A stretch of 13,250 nucleotides of DNA from CAYLPU01 sp964385635 (GTDB taxonomy: Bacteria > Chloroflexota > Anaerolineae > B4-G1). Position numbers and translations under genes: made by a program. Positions within the stretch are counted from its first letter, which is position 1. Every line of letters starts with the position of its first letter. The DNA lies in NCBI GenBank assembly GCA_964385635.1, contig CAYLPU010000120.1, positions 1 through 13,250 of the forward strand. The letters are read 5' to 3'. The notes beneath the pieces were generated by a model that was given only the letters and a program-made list of their open reading frames with translations, had not been told where the DNA came from and made no database searches. Shown piece by piece: positions 13,048 to 13,250 of this stretch.

Positions 13048-13250
13048 ATGGGTGAGCAGCGCGTTCTGGTCGTGGAGGACAACGTGTCGCTCCTGGCGGC
13101 TATTCGAGATACTCTAGAGGTGGAGGGCTTGATCGTCTTCACCGCCACCGACGGAGTGCGGGCGTTGCAGGTGATGGAGGATGTCCGCCCCGATTTGATC
13201 GTGGCGGACATCATGATGCCCCGGATGGACGGGTACGCTCTCTACGAGGA
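13048..13250 (+). CDS. Response regulator, N-terminal receiver domain (partial, runs off the window)
   Basis: The first 67 residues show a standard receiver: RVLVVEDN with acidic residues Glu10/Asp11, and the phosphoacceptor Asp54 in LIVADIMMPRMDG. ATG 13048 has GGGAGG 7 nt upstream (13035-13040) and GGAGG directly against it (13042-13046). It lies 71 bp after the kinase stop in the same direction and is the probable phosphotransfer partner. The output domain, if any, is outside the window. Confidence 0.9.
   Translation, partial: MGEQRVLVVEDNVSLLAAIRDTLEVEGLIVFTATDGVRALQVMEDVRPDLIVADIMMPRMDGYALYE

Noticed and set aside
1..13250. tRNA, rRNA, transposase or phage genes
   Set aside because: No cloverleaf-like sequence, rRNA stretch, transposase motif or phage protein was recognised on either strand.

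Overview
The window is high-GC bacterial DNA. Its genes are separated by intergenic regions full of short repeats and palindromes. The gene content (two FemAB-type transferases in tandem, two LiaF-like membrane proteins, a bacterial GH3 protein, a large multi-GAF hybrid-type sensor kinase) and the repeat style suggest a member of the Chloroflexota, probably Anaerolineae-like. This is inference from style and content, because no marker gene is present.

Layout. Positions 1-105 hold a possible gene tail and a clear intrinsic terminator. Positions 106-601 hold no convincing large gene but several palindromic repeats. Positions 602-3642 are a plus-strand three-gene operon: a SAM-dependent methyltransferase followed by two paralogous FemAB-family aminoacyltransferases, probably acting on the cell envelope. 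Positions 3720-4241 hold a promoter and a small four-helix membrane protein of LiaF-TM type. A 219-bp inverted-repeat element (4266-4484) lies between this gene and a convergent minus-strand GH3-family adenylate-forming enzyme (4486-5646), which is short for its family. Positions 5893-6885 encode a second LiaF-type membrane protein carrying an external domain with a strict 21-residue repeat, closed by a perfect terminator (6943-6974). Positions 7004-8948 hold a promoter, a long palindromic leader, a malate/L-lactate dehydrogenase family oxidoreductase and a PfpI/DJ-1 family protein. Positions 9047-12976 hold a promoter and a 1283-residue sensor histidine kinase with five GAF domains, followed by the start of a response regulator that runs off the window.

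How it may work together. The FemAB pair and the two LiaF-type proteins point to cell-envelope building and envelope sensing. The kinase and receiver form an ordinary two-component pair, and nothing in the sequence ties them to the LiaF-type proteins except proximity.

The most distinctive signal is in the non-coding DNA. (1) A composite palindromic element occurs three times (117-224, 3681-3731, 7062-7214), with conserved arms around different hairpin cores. (2) Tandem arrays with a period of exactly 7 bp, each built from a different word, sit at the start or stop codons of genes and in places supply codons or the stop itself. They resemble the heptanucleotide STRR arrays known from heterocystous cyanobacteria in form, not in sequence.
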